This document shows positions 1-10,945 of a stretch of 64,000 bases of DNA, piece after piece. The position numbers and the translations under genes were made by a program. Positions within the stretch are counted from its first letter, which is position 1, and the number at the start of each line of letters is the position of its first letter. Under the pieces are notes generated by a model. The model was not told the origin of the DNA and ran no database searches. It was given only the letters and a program-made list of their open reading frames with translations. The stretch is from Lepeophtheirus salmonis (Eukaryota; Arthropoda; Copepoda; Siphonostomatoida; Caligidae), in the NCBI RefSeq assembly GCF_016086655.4, contig NC_052144.2, positions 33,015,896-33,079,895 of the forward strand, given 5' to 3'.

Positions 1-1904
1 AAAAGGATAAAAACAAGTGAGCTACGAAATACAAAGTTTAGGAGTACATTGCGAATTTTTAATATGTTGGTAAACAATAGGGTTAAAAAGAGTTTGCAAT
101 TTAAAATTTTTGAGTATTATTACCCTTTTTATTGGTTTGAGCCAGCTTTTGTATATATAAAAAATCAATAATCCATATAAAGTTAATTTTCTTGGTTCAA
201 AATTTTATGCACTTATTTGATATGTGATCATCAGAATATTTAGAAAATGCATTTTAAAGGGTAAACAATATTATGTATTTTAAGGGTTTTATTTGAATAG
301 GAATATTATTTGGATTTTTCATTTGTTTTTAGGGGAAAGGAATTCAGTTAATACTTAGGGTGAATCAAAATCAACTGAGCGTATGGATCCAAGTTAAATT
401 TAACTATTTTTTATATTGAATCATAAATATGAAAATGTTGTTGTTGTAATGAAACATGACATAACTCTACATATTATGTATAAAATGGTGTGAAAGTATA
501 TTGTTTGTAGCTGCATTATAAATAAATTTATAGAAGTATTTTGCTTTTGCATCAATAATTTTGTACTCCAAATACAATTTTATATTAAAAGTAAAATAAA
601 ATATGTCATCATTCAAGGAGCTCTTTATATTATTTTACTTCAAAACTATGCCACTCTCAGTCATTTATTAATAAAAAAGATATTAAAAAAAAAGTTCATA
701 CAGTGGTTTTCAATTTATGAGCATTTAAAAAATAAGATCCACTTACTGTACATCCCTTTTACAAAAATACTTTATCATAGAAGACAAATATAAGTATTTA
801 TGTATGTACAACTATTAGATGTGATATAAGTTTTAATGTAATGATATAATTGGATTAATATAGACCTACATAGAAAATTGATTTTATTATGCATTTGTAT
901 GCATAAAAATTATTTTTTTGTATATACAAAAAAGAAATGTTATAAAACGTATTAAATAATTTGAGAAAATTGCAATGGGAGAGTAAAGCAGATTTATCCT
1001 TTTAATTTCTGTTACAAATATTTATTAGATTGGTTCGTAAATTTGTTTTTATATTGTAATATTGAAGAATCATATGCCGAAAATCGTCATATTTGAAAAA
1101 AAATAATTGAAAAAACTATTTGAATAATGTTTCAAAGTTGAATATTGCCCATTTATTGTCTAAATTTCACAATAATTAGAATATTAAAATTCCTATTTAT
1201 ATTCAAAAATAGTCAAAAAAAATAAAAATATAGCATTTTATAATTAATAAATTTATTTTATAAATTTAAAAAAAATCAAAAGTTGTTCCAATTGTTTTCC
1301 CTAAAAGAATGATTTTTTATGTAAAAACTATCAATAAACATTGTTGTATTTTTTTTAATTACTCCAAAATTTTCTGTGAAGGAAAAAACTTACAAAAATC
1401 ATTAACAATGATGGCGTTGGAAAACTTCGATGGATGGGGTTTCGTGAATAGGACCTTGAAAAAGAATACACATTCTTATGGTAAATTTTATGCCCGTAAT
1501 CTTTGATTCAGCGGTTATTTGGTTCTTCTTTTTTTAGTAATAACGTCATATTATTTGCAAACGTTCAAAAAATTAAAAAAGCTGAAGGTATATCGCCACA
1601 ATAAATCATCGCTCAAATAAATATCATTAATCTGATCATATATGAAAATAATTCTGTAATGGAATAGCGCCCAGCTTTTTCTAGTTGATACCTGAATATA
1701 TGTTTTTGCGTTTTCTAAAGCTGAATCATTATTCATTCAATATTGAAGAGAGAACATTAATATACGTATAATGCATAAAGTGTAGCCACGGGTGTGTTTT
1801 CTTATTAATGATGGAGAGTAACGGTGAAGAGTTTAAGTATAAATCCTTGTTGGACTCACACTAGGAATGAGGATCAACATCGCTGTCATTCCTTATAATA
1901 TTAT
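1..1904. other. AT-rich non-coding stretch
   Basis: No gene is supported here. The stretch is mostly A/T homopolymer-rich sequence. One short patch near 1,408-1,470 has a more even base composition and an open frame beginning MMALENFDGWGFVNRT, ending near a GTAAAT that could act as a weak splice donor. That is not enough to call an exon. Confidence 0.6.
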
Positions 1905-2050
1905 TGCATGATCCGGAGTGGGTTTATTTTTTAGCTCCTCACAGCTGATTTAATTAAATGTCCTGACAGCTAAGCTGCTCTTCTCCCAAACCTTTATCAA
2001 ATTGACAGGGTGACCACCTTCATTTCCGGGGTTTTTTAACACAGCGGTGG
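1905..2050 (+). repeat. Dispersed repeat family B, copy 1 (partial)
   Basis: This segment shares an ordered set of short blocks with 56,200-56,345 and, more weakly, 36,660-36,730. The blocks are a CAGCTGATT motif, a TAATTAAATG-like block, GACAGCTAAGCT, a C-rich TTCTCCCAAA block, then TTGACAGGGTGACCA. This copy appears to lack about 10 bases between the first two blocks compared with the other copies. No coding potential or terminal inverted repeat was seen, so the element class (MITE, SINE or other) is unknown. Confidence 0.5.
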
Positions 2051-3111
2051 ATAGTATTATTCAATAAATGGTGATGACACTCGCTGAACATAGTCTTGCT
2101 CCAATGAATGCAGGCTATCCCTTACAACATCCACCTAGCATATTTCATTGCTCCTGGACGACTAAATTGTATTCCTCTATGTAAATATGGATCAATATTA
2201 ACCAACGTTATACATCTTTATTTTATATAAAAATAAATATTTTTAAACAATGTCTTCCCAACATTTTGAGAAAAAAAAACCAACTAGTTCAATATATTTT
2301 TTTTACTTATATTTACATATGTATTCATACATACGTTTTTAGATATTTTTGAAAAATAATACATTGATGAAGATGCAAAAATCCTAATATTTTTTATTGT
2401 ACCACCATAGATTTAATACTTTATTGATAATGAATCCTAAATATGGCTCTGTAATAGAAAGGGGATATAATTTTTTATTCTGTAATAGAATGCTTTATAC
2501 TCCCTGTATATGTGTAAATATATTTGCATCTTAGTAGAAGATTGATTACTTCGAAAACTACGCATACACTTTTATACTTCGTCAAATAAATTATATCTGC
2601 TCCCAATTTTTCATTTATATTTTTACTTAAATATATTTTTTTAATGTTCATAGGTATATTTAAAGTGTACATACAAATATTTACTAAAACGTACCTTTCA
2701 ACCAAGATTGAACTTATGCATTTTTCCTCAAAATGTAGGATTATCCACTAGGGTGCGCCAATGGATAAGGGAATAAATTAATTTTCTTTTTCTTTTCTGT
2801 TGTGTGCCTCCTTTACATTTACTCACTGATGTTCTTCTGCGACCTAAATCATGAACTAAAATTGATCTTCGTACTTGGTACGCCCGTAAACTCTTTAATT
2901 AAAGCTACTCCTTTTTAAGCTGCGTCATTTGTCACAAAAAGTGCTTTCATTCTCTCCTCCCTTTGTTAGTATTGGTGTATATGTTGTAGTATAACACTCT
3001 TCCGGTGGTAATGATAAAAATGCGTACCAATATCTAGATGGTAGAAAATTTTCTTTGTTGCCAATGTAAAAAATTCTGAAAGTTCTTTGAATACTTTCAT
3101 TACTTACCGAA
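2051..3111. other. AT-rich non-coding stretch with a short direct repeat
   Basis: No gene is supported. Near 2,449-2,490 a 12-base unit, TCTGTAATAGAA, occurs twice about 30 bases apart. A CCCTGTA motif near 2,502-2,508 has the form of a mariner terminus followed by TA, but no partner end was found. Confidence 0.5.
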
Positions 3112-4809
3112 TCAGCTGTTAAACGTGGAGTTGGCCTCAAACAACTTTTTACGGTGGCCATATTTGAGACCATCTTGAGTTTGTTTGCCATTCGTTACAC
3201 CGCCATCAAAGAGAGCAAGTCCAACTGTAACCTCAGATAAATACTGATTCATTGCCTTTGTACCAACTTCCTTAATAATAGGGTTATCATGCGATTCAAG
3301 TTCTTTGAATAGTGTAAGGTACTTTTAAGTTGCCACATGAGCATCCGTAGCTATAAATTATGGGAACAAGTAATGTTTAATTATAAAAACCCAAATTGGC
3401 AAGTTTGCTCCAGTAATGTGCATCAAATGAAACACAAGATGAAGCTTGCCTTGGTTGCAGTCCCTTCCCCTGGAACATCCATATTTTTAGAGAATATATT
3501 GCTCGAGCCATACATCGTGCAGGACCTACTGCATAAGGAGTATAGAAAGAAACTGAAGAACATCCGTGTGGAAGAAATCCAAGAAAAATAACAAATTATT
3601 CCAAGAGCTCTTTATAATAATTCAGTGGTTGGTGAGAGTGAAGGAGATTTTCAGAAAATTGAATAATGTGATCCTTTGAATAATGTATTTGGAGTGGCAT
3701 TTATTCTAGTTTCTTTAAGACAGCAATCTCTAAAGTGTGGCAACAATGTAATTAATGCACTTTTTGATGGCTCTAAAACAAGATTAGAGAATACAGAGCT
3801 AAGAAGAATCTCCATAGTGTGATGTTGACAGGCAAGGTGGAAGAGCTCACGTTCAAGTAACATTTCAATCCCCAGAAAGAGGCCAGATTAAGATCCTGTA
3901 TGTGTCATTGTTGTGTCAAAGGAAAGCTAATTAACTATGTCTTTTATATTCCATTCTACAAAAACTAATACGATCTCCGAAGCAATTGAGTTTGCGTCCC
4001 TCCTATTAATCTTGGGCAATGGAAGAATCTGCTCTATACCCTCACCCGAAAATAAAATTGTTCAACGTTCCATTTCCTTTCGCCAAACCAAGTCAGCCAT
4101 TAGTTTAACATCCCAATATAATGTTGAAGGAAGGTTTAGAGGATAGCATTACTTCAATTGAGCTGCCAGAAGAGTGCAGTTAGTAATTCGTTTCCTTCTT
4201 ATAGAACTTGGGCTAATGGTAAGATCCTCGATGTTATGGCCAAAATGAGCTGCAATAGAAAGTAAAATATACGAGGCTTCTCGGTCACTGATCTGAGTTT
4301 TGTCTGAAGCTACGATTTGACTTGTGCCAACCTATGGTTGAGACACACATCTTTTAACTCGTTGAGAAGAGAAAAAAAGGATTACTCATTTTCTTCTGAC
4401 GAGGAAGAGTCTGCTGATGATGACAGAAGTTGTTCTTCCAGCCATCCATAGCAGTAACGTTGCTCCTCCTCCAACCCTTTTTTTTGTTAGTTTCCCGATA
4501 ACCCCATTTTCTGTCTTTTCCAACCATGCTAGCCCACTCATGCTTGTTTGCATAACATAATAAAAAGATATGTGTTTTCTTGAATTTTTATAAGGGCAAG
4601 GCATCTGGATTTGATATTTCAGATAGATTTTTTAAACTTAGGACAAACAACTTTTGAGTCTTAATCGTTCTTCCACTTGGTTGGCTTTTACTCTTTCGAA
4701 AATTGTAGTACTTTTGATGGAGCTTACTGAGCTTATCAATTATTTTATATGGCGCAATTATTGGTGTTTTTGCCTTATCCCAGATGTTAAAAATCATGGT
4801 AGCAGTCAT
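3112..4809 (-). pseudogene. Decayed copy of a multi-copy invertebrate protein family (unnamed, possibly transposon-derived)
   Basis: Read on the minus strand and stepping between frames, a consistent protein emerges from 4,809 downwards. It opens with MTATMIFNIWDKAKTP and a basic region (KLHQKYYNFRKSKSQ). The frame is then broken. It resumes with SDREASYILLSIAAHFG and SPSSIRRKR, then LYWDVKLMADL and LFSGEGIEQILPLPK. After SFDTTMTHTG comes LACQHHTMEILLSSVFSNL (about 3,800-3,840), then GPARCMARAIYSLKIWMF (about 3,480-3,530). The last block is LFKELESHDNPIIKEVG followed by YLSEVTVGLALFD, with a stop at 3,112-3,114. From memory, this order of motifs (W/H-x-D-G/V-K, FDTT, ACRHH-x-x-E, AR-x-IYSLK, YLSEE-x-V-x-LALFD) matches a large family of uncharacterised proteins repeated in aphid, Hydra and copepod genomes. 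The two Asp motifs suggest an RNase H-like transposase or nuclease, but that is inference. Several frameshifts and in-frame stops make this copy non-functional. The open frame on the opposite strand at 3,337-3,591 is a shadow. Confidence 0.72.
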
Positions 4810-7800
4810 TTTAAAGCATTGTTTAATTTCGGATTCTGATTGATGAAAATAAAAAACAACGGCTTGGAAATTTAGTTCCAGGGAATTTAGAAATTGTGTT
4901 GCCTAACAAACAAATTTCATCAGTTTATTTCATGCTCTCCAATGCCATTTTTTCTCTCCGAACTGTAAAGACAACTTATTATAATTAATACTCATTTAAT
5001 TATATAATCCAGATTCTAAATATAGTTAATGTTGCAAGATCCAAATGAAGTCGTTTGAATTACTAATTACATATTATAGTTTAGCACCTTTCCTAAGTTC
5101 ACTCCTTACACTAAAAAATAATAGCTGTTCATCTTGTAACCTATTCAAACATTATAAGATGACGAACCACCCGACAAGAATTCCAGAAGTCCTTTATTAA
5201 TTTGTGGGCATTGCACAATCCCTAAATATTAATGTATTGACTTTTTTTTACGCTGGAATAGAGTTTCATTGAATTAAACCAAATTAAAAGCGAGCGACCA
5301 TATATTATAACTTTTGGTTTTATGTCGCACACTAGTATCCATACAGGAAATAGAGATTTATATAAAGAATGATTCACAGAATCTAAAATCATAATATCAT
5401 TTCGTGGATAATTTTACATCTGCAATTTTATTGTAACTCATTTTTATTTGTTCAATAGCAAAAAATAGATCAAATCTGGTTTTGTCGTACTGCAAAAGGT
5501 ACGTTTCAGCTTCAGAAGTACTCATTTAAGTCCATATATTAGTACAAATATTGAGTTATTTTAAAAAATATGTCCACATTTTGTTTACATAGTTTAATAG
5601 TAAATGTCTGAATATCAAAAAAAAAGTTAGAAAAATTGTTATATGCAAATTTTTTGAATTGTTTTGGTATAGTGTTTTAGTGCAGTTTTTTTTTTTTTTT
5701 TTTGTGTGTGTAAATGGATTGACATCAATTAAAACGTAAAAACAATATTTGATCATGGAGAATATCTTATTTTTTTACACATATTATGTTCAGGATTTGA
5801 ATGTCAAGTTTTTGTAAAACCTAGACAAGTTGTGACAAAAAAATTAGTTGTCGTCATTGCTGCGGATAATCCAAACTTTATTATCGATATATATGAGTTA
5901 ATCTTCTGTTTCTTACTCAATATACTTTTTATCAAATCAATAATACCTAAAAGATTGGTTTACTTTGCGTTCTATGATATATATAGTATGACATATGTTA
6001 TGATATTTTAAGCGACGAAATATATAAAAAAATAAAAATGTTTAAATAAATTTTCCTGAAAAAAAAAAAAAAAGGGTCATTAACTACTAAAAGTATGTTT
6101 TAAACTACTTACACCTGTTTCTACTAGGAAAAATACTTCTCGTGTCAATTTATAGGGTGTATTATTGCTTCTAACAAAATATATATGTAGTCATATAAAT
6201 GAGGTTTCTCAAATTTTTTGACTTTATAGAGTTAAAAAAACGTATTTACAATGCGACAATTTTTTTAAATATTACAGCATTTTTTATTTTATAGAACCTA
6301 TCCTTATTATAATAACTATATCAATTGAAGGTCAGAAACTAATAGAGGTATTCTTGATACTTCCCTTAGAAATATTGTCCAATAGACGGGAAATATTTTC
6401 TATGAAAGAATCTTAATTTTGTTGAGGAGTAGAATTGGACTCCCTTTCGACGACGCTTCAACAAAAATAGTCAAGTACGTTGATATCAGAGTGTTAAGGA
6501 GGCTACTTTTACGAACTACAAGATTTTCTAGCCTGTTTCATTCCTTTTTCATACCACTGATGATGTTATAAAGTGTTGAAAGACTGCATATAACCTTTTA
6601 CTGTCAATGGCTAAACTCACAGCCTTCGACACCAGTGTCTTAACAATTTTAAACTGCCATAAAATTGACATTCTTCATCAAAACACGGTAAGATTTTCAA
6701 CAATTACTGTTTATAATATAAAAATATTAAAAAATCAATAAAAATTTTATACCATCCATATATAAAAAGCATATGATAGCTAGAATGCTATTTTATTGAA
6801 TTCCAAAAAATGACATAGTTTGAAGACTTATATAGTACAAATATGAAGTCTTATGATAAAATTTTTTTATAATTTTTATAGATATATTATTACTCTTTTG
6901 ATTAATTTAAAAATATCTTAAATATCATGAAAAATAATGCAAGGACGAAGGAATGAAAATACGGGAAACCAGTGTCCCGTCGATGTGAACGGGTTAAATT
7001 TTAATTTAAAAAAGTCTTACATTCGTGTAAGGTCATTTTTTTTATTAATATACGTCAAGTTATGTATTTCATAACAAGGTATTTCAACTCTCAGTTTGTG
7101 CAAACTGGGCCTATCTATAAGTTATTTCATAAAAATCTTATTCACATAATGATAACTTGGTAGCAGAATCATACAAAAACACTTTTCCTGATGACCTTTA
7201 TTGAATGAAAGTAGCTATTTTTAATCTACCTAATGGATTGTAAATGGATATGTAGAATGTAAGTATATTGTAGAATAGTTCAGTACATGTATAAGTATAC
7301 ATTATGTATCTTTAACATGGATATATAAACTGAGTAAATTTTAGTGTTTTGCTATAATATAATTAACTTCAATATTGATACAATAAAATTATTTTATTAT
7401 TTTATATACATAATGTGAAACCATAAACCCCCAGCTTTATATACCGATATTTTAGTTGAAAATGTAATTCTTGAAATGAAATTTCCCTTTGGGTGTGTGT
7501 AAAAGAAACTCTTTGTGTATGATATTGCTTTAAAGAAAGACGATATGGTTTGATATATGTTTGTAGGTACATCATCTTCCTTGTGTTTTTTTCTCTTTGT
7601 ACACACATATGCAAGTGGAAAAAAATGAGGTAATTTGTCAATGCTTCAAGTTTTCCAGGGGGATGAATAAATTTATAGATACTTTTTCTGTTTTGGAGTT
7701 CTCCCAATAAAACTTTGTTTATTGTATACGTAACTCAGACATGAATTTGTCTCCCTTCAAATCCATATTTTTTTATAATAATTTATTTATGAAAGATATT

Positions 7801-8428
7801 GACAAAGTACATTAATAACATAAGAAATAGTTTTTTTTAGTTTACTATCTTGAAATAGGAGCAGCTTCACATCTGTAATATGGTTTTTTTAATATAAATT
7901 GCATATTATATCAATATATTACGTTTATAAAATCCACAAAATATATATCCACCCATCAAAATTTCCCATTTTTTAATCATCCTAATACCTAAAAGGTCAA
8001 TTTATACTTCATTTAAAAGAGATAAATAAATCTTAAATAGATGCCGCATATTTTGACTTCTGGTTAGTGCTTGAGATCAGGATAAAATTGATTTAATATA
8101 ATTAATTGATTTAAAATTCCATTGGAAACTTTAACTATATGTATACTCACAAATTCTACTAGTTGAATCATTCTAGGCTCTTTGGACCTGATTCTGATAA
8201 CACAGGTACTCTAAAGGTATTGTTACCCTTATGTATTGAAGCTCTTTTAAATGAAGTCAAAGTTAATAGAAATACAAGGTTAGACCATCATGTAATCGGG
8301 CTAGCTAAATTTTTCAATTTGATGTACCGTACCAACTGCTGGCAAAACAGATAGATTTTGACGTCATAGAGAATAACAACGTTATATTAACACCATAAAA
8401 TACTAGAAATTATATGATTAATATGATA
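4810..8428. other. Non-coding desert with possible transposase debris
   Basis: No intact gene is supported. Around 6,430-6,690 the minus strand gives a broken reading that includes STLYNIISGMKKE. This vaguely resembles the second helix-turn-helix of DD37D transposases, but it is too decayed to call. At 6,961-6,996 a short G+C-rich patch can form alternative hairpins. A T-run of about 17 lies near 5,687-5,703. Confidence 0.5.
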
Positions 8429-9331
8429 CGTGTGTGTGCGTGTAAAACTGAACACTCTGAATTTTATAAAAATGGTTAAATAATTCTGTAATTTTTAAAG
8501 TGGTCGACGAATTATTTTATTTAACATGAAAGATGAGTGTCTTAGACACATGTCTATTCAATATGTCCGCCCATGTTCTCCACTACCAACTCCAGCCTGG
8601 ACCGGAACTTGCTGCATGACTTGGCGATGAAGCTCTGGTCGAGGTTGGCTCAGGCATTCTCGAGGACAGACTTCAGCTGGTCCTTGATCTTCTATTGGAC
8701 TCCTGACAGCATCCCCTTTAAACGCCCAAACACTGCAAAGTCAAGCGGCGAACAATCAGGCGAGTGAGGCCTTTTTCTTAAACTTGTTGAGAAGAATTTT
8801 CGACCTTGCGAGGCATTTTTCCTTTTCTAAAGGCTTGAGGGCTTGACGAGGAGTTATTTTGTAGACCTTAAGGCCAAGATCTTTCTTAACTAGCTGGTCC
8901 ATAGTCCTTCTGCTGACTTTGAACTCCCTGGAGAGGCCACTGACAGTGACCTTTCCTCTCTTGTCCTCGACAGACTTTTTCACGGCAGCAACCATTTTGT
9001 CCGTCCTTCGAGGCCTTGACTTAGATCTTGTGGTCGCCTCAGGAGTCCCTTTGGCTACCACGCTGTAAACGATGGTGCAGCTGCAGTTCAGAACCTTGGA
9101 AGTTTCAGTGGGAGTTTTTCTCCGAGCGGAAAGTTCCAAAATTGCAACTCGACGTCTCTCCATATTATCTGCTGTTGTTTCACTGTTGCTATTTAGATTT
9201 TGCTGGAGTTTTGTTTATAACTAGTCAAGACCCTTGCGCCGAAGTAGAAGCCGGTTTCAACTCAATAAAATCATAAATATGTGCATGGCGTAAAATTTGA
9301 AGGAGTGTTCGGTTTTAGACGCGAACACCAG
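8429..9331 (-). mobile_element. Tc1/mariner-superfamily element, internally deleted, with TIRs and TA target duplication
   Basis: The ends are inverted repeats of about 29 bp, at 8,429-8,457 and 9,303-9,331, matching at about 23 of 29 positions and sharing the inner block GAACACTC. Each end abuts a TA dinucleotide (8,427-8,428 and 9,332-9,333), the target duplication expected for this superfamily. Total length is about 903 bp, shorter than the roughly 1.2-1.3 kb of intact relatives because the middle of the transposase is missing. The coding strand is minus. Confidence 0.8.
8554..9163 (-). pseudogene. Deleted DD37D-type transposase (N-terminus fused to C-terminus)
   Basis: The frame from 9,163 to 8,756 encodes 135 residues of an N-terminal DNA-binding region. 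It starts MERRRVAILELSARRKTPTE and carries a second helix-turn-helix (VSGLSREFKVSRRTMDQLVKKD, about residues 73-94). It then reads LARSKILLNKFKKK, where intact relatives enter the catalytic domain. Instead the frame stops, and one base out of frame the sequence picks up HSPDCSPLDFAVFGRL, the third-Asp motif. It continues past two stops to a C-terminal GGHIE at about 8,557-8,571. The first and second catalytic acidic motifs are therefore deleted, with the junction near 8,770-8,778. The product cannot be a working transposase, though the DNA-binding region alone could be translated. Confidence 0.82.
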
Positions 9332-10860
9332 TATATACTCATTGACGTCACTATTAAAAAACGTGGTAGAAGTCAATCGTCTATGGGAGAAGCGTTACGG
9401 TATAACCTTATATTTTTATTAACTTTGAAATGAAGTATAAATTGGCGCATGAGGGCTTCAGGTTATCAAGAATTTGAAAATTTTCTTGGGTAATACATTT
9501 TTTTTTGTTTTTATAAATACATTGATGGTCTGAAATTTGATAAATATTGAACGAAAAATATTAAATAAAGCTAATTAGTTTAAATCCAATTAATTAAAAA
9601 TACTGAATGAACATTGAGTTATTTTTGTATTTAAAAAATTGGTGGATTTATCAAAATAAATTAGTGTTCATCTAAAAAAAACTGGAATTTAGTGATGCGC
9701 ACATAAACAATCTTTTACAATAATCCAGAACGAAAAAAAATCCCATCCTTAATTTTTAGAGTATACAATACAGCCCAATAATTTACAGAAATATTTCAGT
9801 CAATTATATGCCTAGTACTCAAATTTCTGGGATTAGTTGAGATTCATAAAAATGAGACATATTATTTATGGGACTTAATTTAGCCACAAATTGCATATTC
9901 AAATAATATCTATAAATTTTTAATTACTTCACAGTGAGAATGAATTTTTGCTATTTTACAGAAATGTTACTTCAAAAAAAAAAATCCTATAATTTTTTAA
10001 TACTTCGAAGAATACAAATGTAACTTATACTCAATTTTTAAACAAATCACTTTTTATAAATTATTCTCTAATCTCATTTTATTAATGTAACTTTTCAGAA
10101 AGCTTCTGAAACTTCTAATCAGAGTAATTTTGTTTATTTTTGGTTGTTTTGACAATTCATTTCTAAGATACATCAATGCATATTTTTTGATCAACAATTT
10201 AAATTTTGATGAATTTAATTAATTAATACACAAATATATCGTTTTTTCTTCATCTTATAAAGTGAAACCTTATGTTGTTATATCATATTTATAGCTTAAT
10301 CAAAAGTAATGATGCTAACTTAATACTCCTAAAAATTCGTTTTGAATTAATTAATATTTTAAATTACAAATTTTGTAAATATGAAAATAACAAATTATAT
10401 TTTTTTGAGACTTCAAACTCAGGTTTAATTATAAAAAGCTTTTTAGTGTTATAGTTGAATAAGAGAGCAAAATGTTTGAATAAATAGTTCAAAAATGTTG
10501 GAAACTTGAACATTGCTATTATGTGTCTATTTCGACTATGTATCATGTAATAAAATTGGTTGTTTTTTTCTTTCTTTCTTTCTTTTTTTTTTTTTTTGGG
10601 GGGGGAGGGGGGTAATGTTTTACACAAATTTACTAACAATATGTTAATTGCTATCTAACTGAGGGGTTAGAAAGTTTTTTACTAAGAAAGTATTGAAAAA
10701 ATTAAAAAGCAACTTCTTTTATGTAGTAGATTTTTCATTTGAACATTGCGTGTAAATGTTATAAAGCATTAAAGTCCTATAAAAGATGAAAATAAATTTT
10801 TTATTATCATGAAATGAATAATATACTCTGAGAAAAATTTAATTACAAAAAGATACATGG
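9332..10860. other. AT-rich non-coding stretch with homopurine/homopyrimidine tract
   Basis: No gene is supported. At about 10,560-10,613 a run of T and TTTC units passes directly into eight G, one A and six G, the strongest G-run in the window. Confidence 0.6.
10560..10613. repeat. T-rich/TTTC tract followed by G-run
   Basis: A pyrimidine tract with several TTTC units and a long T-run is immediately followed by G8-A-G6. This is simple low-complexity sequence. The two adjacent G blocks could form an intermolecular or imperfect G-quadruplex, but four separate G-tracts are only available by subdividing the runs. Confidence 0.8.
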
Positions 10861-10945
10861 AGTGACCTAGCTCAGTGAACAACTTGTTCTAAAGAAATTA
10901 TTATGTTGAACTCAATGGATCTAGGTTTCAATTTTCCTGAAGATA
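10861..10945 (+). repeat. Possible tRNA-derived (SINE-like) fragment
   Basis: TAGCTCAGTGA near 10,868 fits an internal RNA polymerase III A box, and GGTTTCAATTTTCC near 10,924 resembles a B box, with a spacing of about 50 bases as in tRNA genes. A matching acceptor stem is not visible and no clean cloverleaf can be drawn, so this is not a functional tRNA gene. It could be a degenerate tRNA-derived SINE head or chance. Confidence 0.3.

Noticed and set aside
3337..3591. 84-codon plus-strand open frame as a gene
   Set aside because: The minus strand here reads family motifs (GPARCMARAIYSLKIWMF), so the plus-strand frame is a shadow.
7397..7707. Overlapping minus-strand open frames of 69 and 101 codons
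   Set aside because: Low-complexity Lys/Thr/His-rich translations with no motif. Length is within chance.
8001..9445. Inverted 17-base match CAATTTATACTTCATTT around the 8.4 kb element as an outer composite transposon
   Set aside because: The match is short and AT-rich and does not extend convincingly. It was not counted as a second pair of ends.
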